The notes under the pieces: model-generated
Databases searched by the model: none
Told to the model about the DNA's origin: nothing
What the model saw: the letters and a program-made list of their open reading frames with translations, nothing else
From: Amblyomma americanum
Lineage: Eukaryota; Arthropoda; Arachnida; Ixodida; Ixodidae
Length of the DNA: 64,000 nucleotides
Assembly: GCF_052857255.1 (NCBI RefSeq)
Contig: NC_135498.1
Location: forward strand, 91,086,757-91,150,756
Direction: 5' to 3'
Shown here: piece after piece, positions 54,890 to 64,000 of the stretch
Layout: each line of letters opens with the position of its first letter
How positions within the stretch are numbered: position 1 is the first letter of the stretch
Position numbers and translations under genes: made by a program

Positions 54890-55515
54890 CCATGCTTTGA
54901 GCAGCGACGCCTCAGACATGGGACAAAAGCCACGTGACGCGAAGCGAATCATGGTGGCTCCTCGGCACCTGCGCCGGCCTCACCACAATAACGTGTACAA
55001 TGGTACGCGGCCCGAAGCAGATGCACCTGGAGGGGTTTGACCTTTCCCCTGTTTTCGAATTCCTCTCCTGGAGAGATTCTCTCCGGAGAAAAAAATTTCC
55101 TCACCGGGGGAAGAAAAAAACTCAATGGGCACTGCTTTTTCGCGAACCCAAACGCAGCAAACAATGCATAGCTCAGCGAACATCAGATGGAATGTGAGAC
55201 CAGATGAATGTTTTGGTGTCTTGTTAGCCGACGGAGCTGTCTGCAGTATGAAACTCCTCCATTCTGGGCCAAGAGATACTCGGAAAAAGAAAGAACGCGT
55301 GGTGAACCTGCGGGTTGGCATGAGTGTCGCCGCTCGTTGAAGACAGCACTGAAAGACTCCGAAAGAGCATCCAAAAGAAATTCACCCTCGTGAAGTTTTC
55401 GCTAGATTTAGAAAAGACATCTGGCTCATATTATTGTTCTTAAAAAGTTAGAATGTCATTTTATTATAAGGTACACTGCCAGCCTTACTTAACAGCCACC
55501 TAGCTAACAGATCGC
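54890..55515. other. No supported gene
   Basis: A short palindrome around TCTCTCCTGGAGAGATTCTC lies near 55064. No domain was recognised. Confidence 0.45.
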
Positions 55516-55519
55516 AATA

Positions 55520-56500
55520 TACAAAAATAAACAGTGCGAACTACCATATTGGTAACATTACACGTTGAGTACCACCAGGCTCTATATTTCGTCATACTGT
55601 TCTTAAGTTACATCAGTATTATTAATATGCCTTTTCGCAGACAGCAACTTGGACATGTCGCAAGACAATGCAAATAGGTGCTCACAGATTTTACAGGTTG
55701 CCTAAAAGCTAAATTCCTGGAATTGAATGCCACCAAAACAAAAATGTCATTTTCGCAGTCAAAACAAATTTTTCCTTACTACTTAAGAGAACGTTGTCTA
55801 AAATGTTTACGAGTTGGACTTGAATATTTTCATTGGAATAAACACATCGATTACATAAGAGAGTTGCCTCCATCGGAATTCTAAAAAGACCTCTACAATT
55901 TTACAGATGAAATTTAAACTACAGTTTTAATACTCGTAGTTTATTCCCACATTCTGAGCAGTTTGCTTGTATGTGGCACGACCATTGACATCAACAAAAA
56001 AAAATCGAAAAAACAAGGAGCCGCACGAGCTACTGAAAACGCATTCTTTTGCCCGCCGCGGTGGCTGAGTGGTTAGAGCGCTCGGCTACTGATCCGGAGT
56101 TGCCGAGTTCGAAGCCGACCCCGGCGGCTGCGTTTTTATGGAGGCAACACGCTTAGGCGCCCGTGTGGTGTGCAATATCAGTGCACGTTAAAGATCCCCA
56201 GGTGGTCGAAATTATTACGGAGCCCTCCATTACGGCACCTCTTTCTTGCTTTTTTCTTTCACTCCCTCCTTTATCCCTTCCTTTACGACGCGGTTCAGGT
56301 GTCCAGCGAGACAGATACTGCGGCATTTCCTTTCCCCGAAAAACCAATTATTATTATTATTATTGCGATATCACCACAGTGTTCTTCTCTACCCTTCTTT
56401 AAATGAACCGACTTTACCACAAGACATCAGAAGCCTCACAAATAAGAATAAGGAGAATTTTAAAAAAGCATATTTAGAAGTGCCCACAGCCAATACATAG
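55520..56500 (+). pseudogene. LINE reverse transcriptase remnant split by a SINE
   Basis: Plus-strand pieces resemble the end of a CR1/Jockey-type reverse transcriptase: VPPGSIFRH (about 55570), FADSNLDMSQDNANR, and CLKAKFLELNATKTKMSF (55702-55755). They continue with LEYFHWNKHIDYIRELP and, after the Ruka at 56051-56364, LPQDIRSLTNKNKENFKKAY (about 56410-56470). The catalytic YADD region is decayed. The clade is a guess from motif style. Confidence 0.6.
56051..56364 (+). mobile_element. Ruka-type SINE, full length
   Basis: The head GCCCGCCGCGGTGGCTGAG, B-box region with GAGTTCGAAGCCGAC, full body and a (TTA)n tail are all present. It sits within LINE sequence. No clear target duplication is visible. 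Confidence 0.9.
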
Positions 56501-56504
56501 TTTT

Positions 56505-57910
56505 GCACGGACATCATAGCGGCAGCTACCTTTGGTGCCGCAAACGCGACGAAAACCACAGCGCGCAACATCAAGGCAGTCGCATTAGTCCCGGCTTTAG
56601 GCGCTGCCACAGGAGCGAGACAATCCTGTTGTTCCGTGAATCCGATAACGACCCCGGCCCCAAAACGGGGCAGAGGCATATTTTGTCAGCCCTGTTTGGC
56701 ACACCTATTATAAACCGCGTTCACATGAATGCGACAGCAGGGTATCCCATCAACTCTCTACAGCCTATGGTGTCATGCATGTAAACGGAGAAAGTGTGCC
56801 AGGTAAGCGCGACGCACTAATCTGCCAGACAGGGGTAGATCGAGAAGGGCAAGCCGACTTCCGCGGTGAATGGAAACAGGGTTGGGGGCGCCCCTCCTCC
56901 TTCATCGGGGTGGCTACCCAATACCCCCCCAGGAGCATAACAAAGCAGACCGCACTCAAGATGGGAGCGACTGAACCCCCTCGGCCGCGTGCACTGGGCA
57001 AGAGGCCACAGTCCCGCCTGACATGATGTGGCACATATGGTGTTCATGTAAGAGATATTCTGACTATTTTGGTCGCTAAATCATAGATGTTTTCAGAACG
57101 CATGTGTGCCTTGTATGAGTGTACGCGAGAAAGAGACACCTTGAACCACATATATCGATACCAGTTGCCTGTAAACCGGCTCGAGTGTCCGATTCGTCCA
57201 CACCGCCTTTGTTTTCTGATATAAATGTAATAAAAGTCCTTCGTGTTGTAGCGGCCGTTGTAGTAAACTAAGGAACCGAAAGTCGCTGGTTCGCGCCAGC
57301 GTGTTATAGATTTGCTTTTTATTTTTTACTTTTTAAAAATCTCCCCTACCCTTTTTTAATTCGGCTATGGACTAATTTTATCCTACGAGCCGTGCCTTCT
57401 TGACCAAGCACCAGGTGGCACTCAACCTATTCGCAGTCACAACTGGTTTGTGTTTTAGTATGGAGGGACTTATTAAAGAGGATAAAAATAAAGCGTACCC
57501 GGCCGAACGCAAGTACAACGGCAATAAAAATTAAAAGAAAGGAGGATAGGTTCACAACATAATTTCGCACAGCAGAAAATAATAATAAAGTAAAATTATA
57601 AAGAAAAGGAATTGTGAGAAATAAAGGAGAGGCCCCAGTCGGCGGGAACTTTTGCAAGTTGGGAGTTGACGGACTGTCGGCCGTCTTGCGAGCAATAGGG
57701 GGCGGATGCCGGCAGTCGGTCGACTGTTCACGTAGTCGCAGTGTCACAAGGACCCAGACATCACGATCCCACGGCCAGCACTATCTTACGGCGAACACGA
57801 TAACTGCGACCACATGCGGAAAATGTGGCTATGCAATCCTGAAAACGGTAGCAACATGAACGCGCTACCGTATTCGCCTTACGCATGTACTACAGCGCGC
57901 TATTAGATAG
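56505..57910. other. No supported gene; one tRNA-like head
   Basis: A tRNA-like GTAGCGGCCGTTGTAG plus CGCTGGTTCGCGCCAGC lies at about 57248-57303, perhaps another SINE head. Other frames carry no recognised domains. Confidence 0.4.
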
Positions 57911-57913
57911 ATT

Positions 57914-58030
57914 TAGCATAGCGAAAGAGTGTACTAGCGTAGACGTGTACCGGTTGGGTGGACGCATAGTCGCAACAGCGGGCCTGGTCTAGCCACCGCG
58001 CATGCGCAGGAAGCGTCCGGCAAGTCGGTT
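57914..58030. mobile_element. MITE-like element, relative of 9382-9524
   Basis: It contains AGCGTAGACGTGTACCGGTT and CACCGCGCATGCGCAGGAAG, matching the left end and core of the 9.4-kb element. The right terminal repeat is unclear. Confidence 0.45.
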
Positions 58031-58310
58031 TTGTTTTATTCCCCCTCAACTCGCCAAGCTTAGCTGGTTCTTCCGTTCGCTAGCGCGACCATTCGTCACA
58101 CACGCGCAAACGCCGAGGAAACAAACGCGCAAAACATCAATAGTAATAAAATGCTTCATACATCTATAGGGAAAACACATTAAAGGTCTGCGGTTGCAAC
58201 ACAGCCTTCAAGTTCGTGGAAACGAAATTTCAGTTCAGCGTTTATTTCGGCAGTAATGAGGTTTCCACCTCCATATTCATTTCCCGAAATTGCATTTGTA
58301 CCCACCGCGG

Positions 58311-59165
58311 TGGCTCAGTGGTTAGAGCGGTCGGCTACTGAGCCCCAATTCCCGAGTTCGAACCTGAGCGCGGCGGCCGCGTTTCGATAGAGGCGAAATG
58401 CAAAAGCACCCGTGTGCTGTGCGATGTCGGTGCACGTTAAAGGAATATAGACACCTAATTTTGATGGCATGTTTTCTTCTCTATAACGATGCGGAAGACA
58501 CTACTACGCGTGAATCACCATGCGACATTCGCCTACGAGAACTAAATAATTTATAATTGATTTTTTTTCTGTCGTGCTGTTTCGATTTTAGTTTCAACAG
58601 TCGAACGATGGCTGCGACGCCAGAGTGCTTTTGTGTAACGTGAGGCATGGGAAAACGTCCATATAAAGTAGCTGCTTCATCGTTTTAATTTACTGCGGTG
58701 CCGAAGCCAGCCTTCCTCAAGAGCCGCAATGACAACGAATTAGGAAACAGCGATTATATTGCAGCTTTTTCATGTCTCACGTGACCTGTAAGTGCACGTT
58801 GACGTCACAGTCCTCATTCTGCTGTTGAAACAGAAACCGAAACATCACAAAAAATAAATGCGATTATTTATTATTTAGCGGTCGTAGGAGAATACCAGGC
58901 GGTAATCCATGTATAATAATGTCTTATGCATCGTTACGAACAAGAAAACGCACACCAAAATTTAAAAGTCTATACTCCTTTAGATTCCCACGTGGTGGAC
59001 ATTATTCCGAAGCCTTCCATTCCACTGCAGCATCTTTCTAATTTCATTCCCACCTTCGTACCTTCCCTTACGGCGCGGTTCGAGTGTCTACTGAGGTGTG
59101 ATACAATTACTGCGCCATATTTTCTTTCCACAAAACCCAATTTCAATTCAATTTCAAATTGAATT
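58311..59165 (+). mobile_element. Ruka-type SINE split by a foldback element
   Basis: The head and first body part (CACCGCGGTGGCTCAGTGG to TGCACGTTAA) end at 58440. The body resumes at about 58980 with ATTCCCACGTGGTGGACATT and the CCCTTACGGCGCGG block, ending in an AATTTCAATTCAATTTC tail. The gap is the TTAA-targeted element at 58442-58978. Confidence 0.8.
58442..58978. mobile_element. TTAA-type foldback element (MITE)
   Basis: The ends are GGAATATAGACACC and, inverted, GGAGTATAGAC. The inverted similarity continues inward about 230 bp per side (GCTGTTTCGATTTTAGTTTC against its inverse near 58835), leaving a short centre. It lies after TTAA and before TTTAG in the SINE. Its sequence matches the right end of the YqaJ/DDE transposon (31218-31616), so it is probably mobilised by that family. 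Confidence 0.8.
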
Positions 59166-59374
59166 TCTGCGATACCAACTTCCCAGAAGCATGGTGCAGA
59201 CGCTTCCTAAACCCGAATCACATTTTGAATGCGGGTGCCATGCTCTGATTTTGGGCTCATGCGGGTATTATTTACCCGGTTCGCTTGTTGCTCGTGCGTG
59301 CAAAAAGTATGCATACCGCAGGCTGTAAAAAGGACAACTGAAACAAGCATTGCCGCAACGCTGACGCTGGTAGC

Positions 59375-59380
59375 TTTATT
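59375..59380 (-). terminator. Poly(A) signal of the tandem-repeat gene
   Basis: AATAAA on the minus strand 109 bp after the stop codon at 59489. Confidence 0.5.
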
Positions 59381-59488
59381 AAGTTCTCGTTCACGTGTAA
59401 ATGCAGAGCTCTGTACATCTACTGGAACAATGCAACAATGGACATCTTATTTATATACGTCGCAGTAATCACGCACTGCTTTCACACC

Positions 59489-62400
59489 TCAAGGAACAAA
59501 CGAGTGGGGCGCATCGGACATCAGGAAGTATGGGCGGTTGTACAGAGACTTGCAGAGGTCCACATATGGAGGAAGCCGGTCATCCTGAGGGGTCCCGCCG
59601 TCCAGGGAAGAGACCACGTTGTTGTTGACAGCCCCTTTCGAAGAATGATCGCCAACATTTTGTTCAAGTATTATACTCGGGCTCTGGTTCCCTGAATCGG
59701 GACCATCTTTAGGAGGAGGAACATGGGTGGTAGTGACGATCTCATCATTGTAGGCGACACTTCCTTGACCTTGGTCAGGTACACCCCTGTACATCAATAG
59801 TTGATTTTCCCGACCAACGGCGCCGTTCGATGCGACATCCGAAGGCGCACCAAGTCCACTCAACTGCGGTTGCGGTGCTTCGTTGACACGGCAGCGCCAT
59901 GCCTCGTTCGGCACAGTAGGAGCATATTCCTGAGCAGCAAGAATTATTTTTCGCAGGCTAGCCACGGTGGATCTCACCTCTACTTTGTTGGCGTTCTTAG
60001 GCTGCCTCTCAGAACCATTCTTGGCAGTCGTTGCGAAGGCCTGACCAGCAGCGCTTATTCCTTGTAAACTGGGAGATGGGGAAACACCTGCTCCACTGTA
60101 CTGAGAGCGAGACCTGTCCGCGACGGTGGAGGCGTCCGCTTGATCACGACGCAAATCGACTAGCTGATTGTACCTGTCTTGGTTATTGGCGTTCTTCGGT
60201 TGTCTCTTGGTACCCTTCTCGTCAGTCGTTGCCAAGATCTGATCAGCAGCGCTCATTCTTTGCGGACTTGGAGATGGGGAAACGCCTGCTGCACTGCACT
60301 GAGAGCGATAACTGTCCGCGCCGGTGGAGGCCACAATTTGATCACGAGGAGAATTGACCAGCTGACTGTACCTTTGTTGGTTGTTGGCGCTCTTCAGGTG
60401 TCTCTTGGTGCCCTTCTTGGCAGCCGTTGCGAAGATCTGATCAGCAGCGCTCATCCCTTGTAGACTGGGAAATGGGGAAACGCCTGCTACATTGTACTGA
60501 GAGCGAAAACTGTCCGCGACGGTGGAGGCCAGGATTTGATCACGAGGAGAATCGACCAGCTGACTGTACCTTTGTTGGTTGTTGGCGCTCTTCAGGTGTC
60601 TCTTGGTGCCCTTCTTGGCAGCCGTTGCGAAGATCTGATCAGCAGCGCTCATCCCTTGTAGACTGGGAGATGGGGAAACGCCTGCTACACTGTACTGAGA
60701 GCGAAAACTGTCCGCGACAGTGGAGGCCAGGATTTGATCACGAGGAGATTCGACCAGCTGACTGTACCTTTGTTGGTTGTTGGCGCTCTTCAGGTGTCTC
60801 TTGGTGCCCTTCTTGGCAGCCGTTGCGAAGATCTGATCAGCAGCGCTCATCCCTTGTAGACTGGGAGATGGGGAAACGCCTGCTACACTGTACTGAGAGC
60901 GAAAACTGTCCGCGACGGTGGAGGCCAGGATTTGATCACGAGGAGAATCGACCCGCTGACTGTACCTCTGTTGGTTGTTGGCGCTCTTCAGGTGTCTCTT
61001 GGTGCCCTTCTTGGCAGCCGTTGCGAAGTTCTGATCAGCAGCGCTCATTCCTTGTAGACTGGGAAATGGGGAAACGCCTGCTACATTGTCCTGAGAGCGA
61101 AAACTGTCCGCGACGGTGGAGGCCACAATTTGATCACGAGGAGAATCGACCAGCTGACTGTACCTTTGTTGGTTGTTGGCGCTCTTCAGGTGTCTCTCGG
61201 TACCCTTCTTGGCAGTTGTTGCGAAGCTCTGACCAGCAGCGCTCATTCCTTGTAGACTGGGAGATGGGGAAACGCCTGCTGCACTGTACTGAGAGCGAAA
61301 ACTGTCCGCAACGGTGGAGGCCACAATTCGATCACGAGGAGAATCGATTAGCTGACTGTACCTTTGTTGGTTGTTGGCGTTCGGTTCTCTCTCGGGACCC
61401 TTGGCAGTCGCTGCGAAGATGTGACCAGCAGCGCTCATTCCTTGTAGACAGGGAGATGGGGAAACGCCTGCTGCACTGTACTGAGAGCGAAAACTGTCCG
61501 CAACGGTAGAGGCCACAATTTCATAACGAGGAGATGCGACTAGCTGACTGTACCTTTGTTGGTTGTTGGCGTTCTTCAGGTGTCTCTTGGAGCCCTTCTT
61601 GGCAGTCGTTGCGAAGATCTGACCAGCAGCGCTCATTCCTTGTAGACAGGGAGATGGGCAAACGCCTGCTGCACTGTACTGAGAGCGAAAACTGTCCGCA
61701 ACGGTGGAGGCCACAATTCGATCATAAGGAGAATCGACTAGTTGACTGTACCTCTCTTGGTCGTTGGCGTTTGGTTGTCTCTCGGGACCATTGGCAGTCG
61801 CTGCGAAGATGTGACCAGCAGCGCTCATTCCTTGTAGACTGGGAGATGGGGAAACGCCTGCTGCACTGTACTGAGAGCGTAAACTGTCCGCAACGGTGGT
61901 GGCCACAGTGTCATCACGAGGAGAATCGACTAGCTGACTGTACCTTTGTTGGTTGTTGGCGTTAGTCAGGTGTCTCTTGGTGCCGTTCTCGGCAGTCGTT
62001 GCGAAGACTTGACCAGCAGCGCTCTTTCCCTGTAGACTGGGAGATAGGGAAACGCCTGCTGCACTGTACTGAGAGCAAAAACTGTCCGCAACGGTGGAGG
62101 CCACAATTCGATCACGAGGAGAATCGACTTGCTGACTGTACCTTTCTTGGTTATTGGCGTTCGGTTGTCTCTCGGGACCCTTGGCAGTCGCTGCGAAGAT
62201 GTGACCAGCAGCGCTCATTCCTTGTAGACAGGGAGATGGGGTAACGCCTGCTGCACTGTACTGAGAGCGAAAACTGTCCGCAACGGTAGAGGCCACAATT
62301 TCATAACGAGGAGATGCGACTAGCTGACTGTACCTTTGTTGATTGTTGGCGTTCTTCGGGTGTCTCTTGGAGCCCTTCTTGGCAGTCGTTGCGAAGATCT

Positions 62401-64000
62401 GACCAGCAGCGCTCATTCCTTGTAGACAGGGAGATGGGCAAACGCCTGCTGCACTGCACTGAGAGCGAAAACTGTCCGCAACGGTGGAGGCCACAATTCG
62501 ATCATGAGGAGAATCGACTAGCTGACTGTACCTCTCATGGTCGTTGGCGTTTGGTTGTCTCTCGGGACCCTTGGCAGTCGCTGCGAAGATGTGACCAGCA
62601 GCGCTCATTCCTTGTAGACTGGGAGATGGGGAAACGCCTGCTGCACTGTACTGAGAGCGAAAACTGTCCGCAACGGTGGTGGCCACAGTGTCATCACGAG
62701 GAGAATCGAGTAGCTGACTGTACCTTTGTTGGTTGTTGGCGTTAGTCAGGTGTCTCTTGGTGCCGTTCTCGGCAGTCGTTGCGAAGACTTGACCAGCAGC
62801 GCTCTTTCCCTGTAGACTGGGAGATAGGGAAACGCCTGCTGCACTGTACTGAGAGCAAAAACTGTCCGCAACGGTGGAGGCCACAATTCGATCACGAGGA
62901 GAATCGACTTGCTGACTGTACCTTTCTTGGTTATTGGCGTTCGGTTGTCTCTCGGGACCCTTGGCTGTCGCTGCGAAGATGTGACCAGCAGCGCTCATTC
63001 CATGTAGACTGGGAGATGGGGAAACGCCTGCTGCGCTGTACTGAGAGCGAAAACTGTCCACAACGGTGGATACCACAATTTCGTCACGAGGAGATTCGAC
63101 TAGCTGACTGTACCTTCCTGGGTTGTCGGCGTTCTTCAAATGTCTCTTGGTGCCCTTCTTGTCAGTCGTTGCGAAGATCTGACCAGCAGCGCTCATTTCT
63201 TGTAGGCAGGGAGATGGGGAAACGCCTACTGCACTGTACTGAGAGCGAGACCTGTCCACAACGGTGGTGGCCACAGTGTCATCACGAGGAGAATCGACTA
63301 GCTGACTGTACCTTTGTTGGTTGTTGGCGTTCTTCAGGTGTCTCTTGGTGCCCTTCTCGGCAGTCGTTGCGAAGACTTGACCAGCAGCGCTCATTCCTTG
63401 TAGACTGGGAGATGGGGAAACGCCTGCTGCTCTGTACTGAGAGCGAAAACTGTCCGCTACGGTGGAGGCAACAATTCGATCACGAGGAGAATCGATTAGC
63501 TGACTGTAACTTTGTTGGTTGTTGGCGTTCTTCAGCTGTCTCTCGGTACCCTTCTTGGCAGTCGTTGCGAAGACCTGACCAGCAGCGCTCATTCTTTGTA
63601 GACTGGGAGATGGGTGAACGCCTGCTGCACTGTACTGATAGCGAGACCTGTCCGCGACGGTGGAGGCCTCCACTTGATTACGATGCCAATCGACTAGCTG
63701 ACTGTACCTTTCTTGGTTGTTGGCGTTATTCAGGTGTCTCTCGGTACCCTCCGTGGCAGTAGTTGCGAAGAACTGACCAGCAGCACTCATTCCTTGTAGA
63801 CTGGGAGATTGGTGAACGCCTGCTGCACTGTACTGAGAGCGAGACCTGTCCGCGACGGTGGAGGCCTCCACTTGACCACGATGCCAGTCGACTAGCTGAC
63901 TGTACCCTTCTTGGTTGTTGGCGTTATTCAGGTGTCTCTCGGTACCCTCCTTGGCAGTCGTAGCGAAGAACTGAGCAGCAGCGCTCATTGCTTGTTGACT
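59489..64000 (-). CDS. Giant tandem-repeat protein, partial, unrecognised
   Basis: An open frame of more than 1500 codons runs to the right edge of the window, so the true start is outside. From the Met at 63988 there are 20 complete repeats of 66 or 64 residues and a partial 21st, then a unique tail of about 160 residues (from about residue 1340). A typical repeat runs MSAAGQIFATTAKKGTKRHL, NANNQQRYSQLVDSPRD, IVASTVADSFRSQYSAAGV, SPSPSLQG. It is rich in Ser, Ala and Gln, with almost no Cys and no membrane segment. The 64-residue type has an in-frame 6-bp deletion, and all 21 units stay open, which argues for coding selection. The tail is polar and ends PYFLMSDAPHSFVP. No splice sites were seen and a poly(A) signal follows. 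Family and role are unknown; a secreted or structural protein is one guess. A translated satellite cannot be excluded. Confidence 0.65.
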   Translation of the reverse strand, partial: SQQAMSAAAQFFATTAKEGTERHLNNANNQEGYSQLVDWHRGQVEASTVADRSRSQYSAAGVHQSPSLQGMSAAGQFFATTATEGTERHLNNANNQERYSQLVDWHRNQVEASTVADRSRYQYSAAGVHPSPSLQRMSAAGQVFATTAKKGTERQLKNANNQQSYSQLIDSPRDRIVASTVADSFRSQYRAAGVSPSPSLQGMSAAGQVFATTAEKGTKRHLKNANNQQRYSQLVDSPRDDTVATTVVDRSRSQYSAVGVSPSPCLQEMSAAGQIFATTDKKGTKRHLKNADNPGRYSQLVESPRDEIVVSTVVDSFRSQYSAAGVSPSPSLHGMSAAGHIFAATAKGPERQPNANNQERYSQQVDSPRDRIVASTVADSFCSQYSAAGVSLSPSLQGKSAAGQVFATTAENGTKRHLTNANNQQRYSQLLDSPRDDTVATTVADSFRSQYSAAGVSPSPSLQGMSAAGHIFAATAKGPERQPNANDHERYSQLVDSPHDRIVASTVADSFRSQCSAAGVCPSPCLQGMSAAGQIFATTAKKGSKRHPKNANNQQRYSQLVASPRYEIVASTVADSFRSQYSAAGVTPSPCLQGMSAAGHIFAATAKGPERQPNANNQERYSQQVDSPRDRIVASTVADSFCSQYSAAGVSLSPSLQGKSAAGQVFATTAENGTKRHLTNANNQQRYSQLVDSPRDDTVATTVADSLRSQYSAAGVSPSPSLQGMSAAGHIFAATANGPERQPNANDQERYSQLVDSPYDRIVASTVADSFRSQYSAAGVCPSPCLQGMSAAGQIFATTAKKGSKRHLKNANNQQRYSQLVASPRYEIVASTVADSFRSQYSAAGVSPSPCLQGMSAAGHIFAATAKGPEREPNANNQQRYSQLIDSPRDRIVASTVADSFRSQYSAAGVSPSPSLQGMSAAGQSFATTAKKGTERHLKSANNQQRYSQLVDSPRDQIVASTVADSFRSQDNVAGVSPFPSLQGMSAADQNFATAAKKGTKRHLKSANNQQRYSQRVDSPRDQILASTVADSFRSQYSVAGVSPSPSLQGMSAADQIFATAAKKGTKRHLKSANNQQRYSQLVESPRDQILASTVADSFRSQYSVAGVSPSPSLQGMSAADQIFATAAKKGTKRHLKSANNQQRYSQLVDSPRDQILASTVADSFRSQYNVAGVSPFPSLQGMSAADQIFATAAKKGTKRHLKSANNQQRYSQLVNSPRDQIVASTGADSYRSQCSAAGVSPSPSPQRMSAADQILATTDEKGTKRQPKNANNQDRYNQLVDLRRDQADASTVADRSRSQYSGAGVSPSPSLQGISAAGQAFATTAKNGSERQPKNANKVEVRSTVASLRKIILAAQEYAPTVPNEAWRCRVNEAPQPQLSGLGAPSDVASNGAVGRENQLLMYRGVPDQGQGSVAYNDEIVTTTHVPPPKDGPDSGNQSPSIILEQNVGDHSSKGAVNNNVVSSLDGGTPQDDRLPPYVDLCKSLYNRPYFLMSDAPHSFVP
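60058..63988 (-). repeat. Coding minisatellite, 192/198-bp units with higher-order structure
   Basis: Twenty units. The first five are 198 bp. Then 192-bp and 198-bp units alternate (units 6-14), followed by six 198-bp units, four of which (16-19) are nearly identical. Units 6-9 (62219-62998) and 10-13 (61439-62218) form two almost identical 780-bp blocks, a recent duplication. Confidence 0.9.

Noticed and set aside
1..64000. CRISPR arrays or prokaryotic operons
   Set aside because: No short regularly spaced repeats with unique spacers; introns, SINEs and poly(A) signals mark eukaryotic DNA.

Overview
The window looks like nuclear DNA of a hard tick, most likely a metastriate. The main reason is a family of tRNA-derived SINEs matching what I know as Ruka, described from Rhipicephalus appendiculatus. 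These have an A-box/B-box head, a conserved body and a (TAA/ATT)n tail, and recur about a dozen times on both strands. A second tRNA-headed SINE family, whose 3' end reads like GGGACGTTAAACCCCA, occurs about eight times. Family names here come from memory and motif reading; no database search was run.

Host coding content is sparse. I support three host gene pieces. (1) A lone internal exon of an arylsulfatase-B-like sulfatase lies on the minus strand at 10502-10783 with both splice sites visible. (2) A C2H2 zinc-finger protein lies on the plus strand at 50258-51457, probably starting at 50480, with a poly(A) signal at 51701. (3) The 3' part of a gene on the minus strand (59489 to the right edge) encodes a protein of 20 full tandem repeats of 64-66 residues plus a unique C-terminal tail. 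It contains a recent 780-bp higher-order duplication and is not a family I recognise.

The rest is layered mobile DNA. Left third (1-26 kb): Ruka copies, one nested inside another; a 3' LINE end; a broken minus-strand coding remnant I cannot name (3.2-4.1 kb); LINE reverse-transcriptase remnants; small MITEs; an inverted pair of a 48-residue ORF (12.9 and 18.3 kb); a THAP-domain remnant and an RTE-like LINE. Centre (26.5-31.8 kb): a P-element-like transposase fragment followed by a DNA transposon carrying two convergent genes, a DDE transposase (minus) and a SWIM + YqaJ-nuclease + PHD-finger protein (plus). This gene pair resembles the ISL2EU type. Both genes are broken, one by a nearly perfect 120-bp palindromic insertion. 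The transposon's right end shares long inverted repeats with a TTAA-targeted foldback element at 58.4-59.0 kb, which is probably its non-autonomous relative. Both sit inside Ruka SINEs.

Right half (31.8-59.4 kb): the second copy of a 1.2-kb duplicated unit (first copy at 6.7-7.9 kb) with a conserved signal-peptide-like ORF; a large inverted repeat; a TAA-flanked Harbinger-like element with a nested insertion; a ~0.65-kb unclassified repeat in inverted copies (40 and 54 kb); Penelope-like GIY-YIG fragments; a Tc1/mariner-type pseudogene; and a LINE split by a Ruka SINE. Long stretches between these hold nothing I can name.
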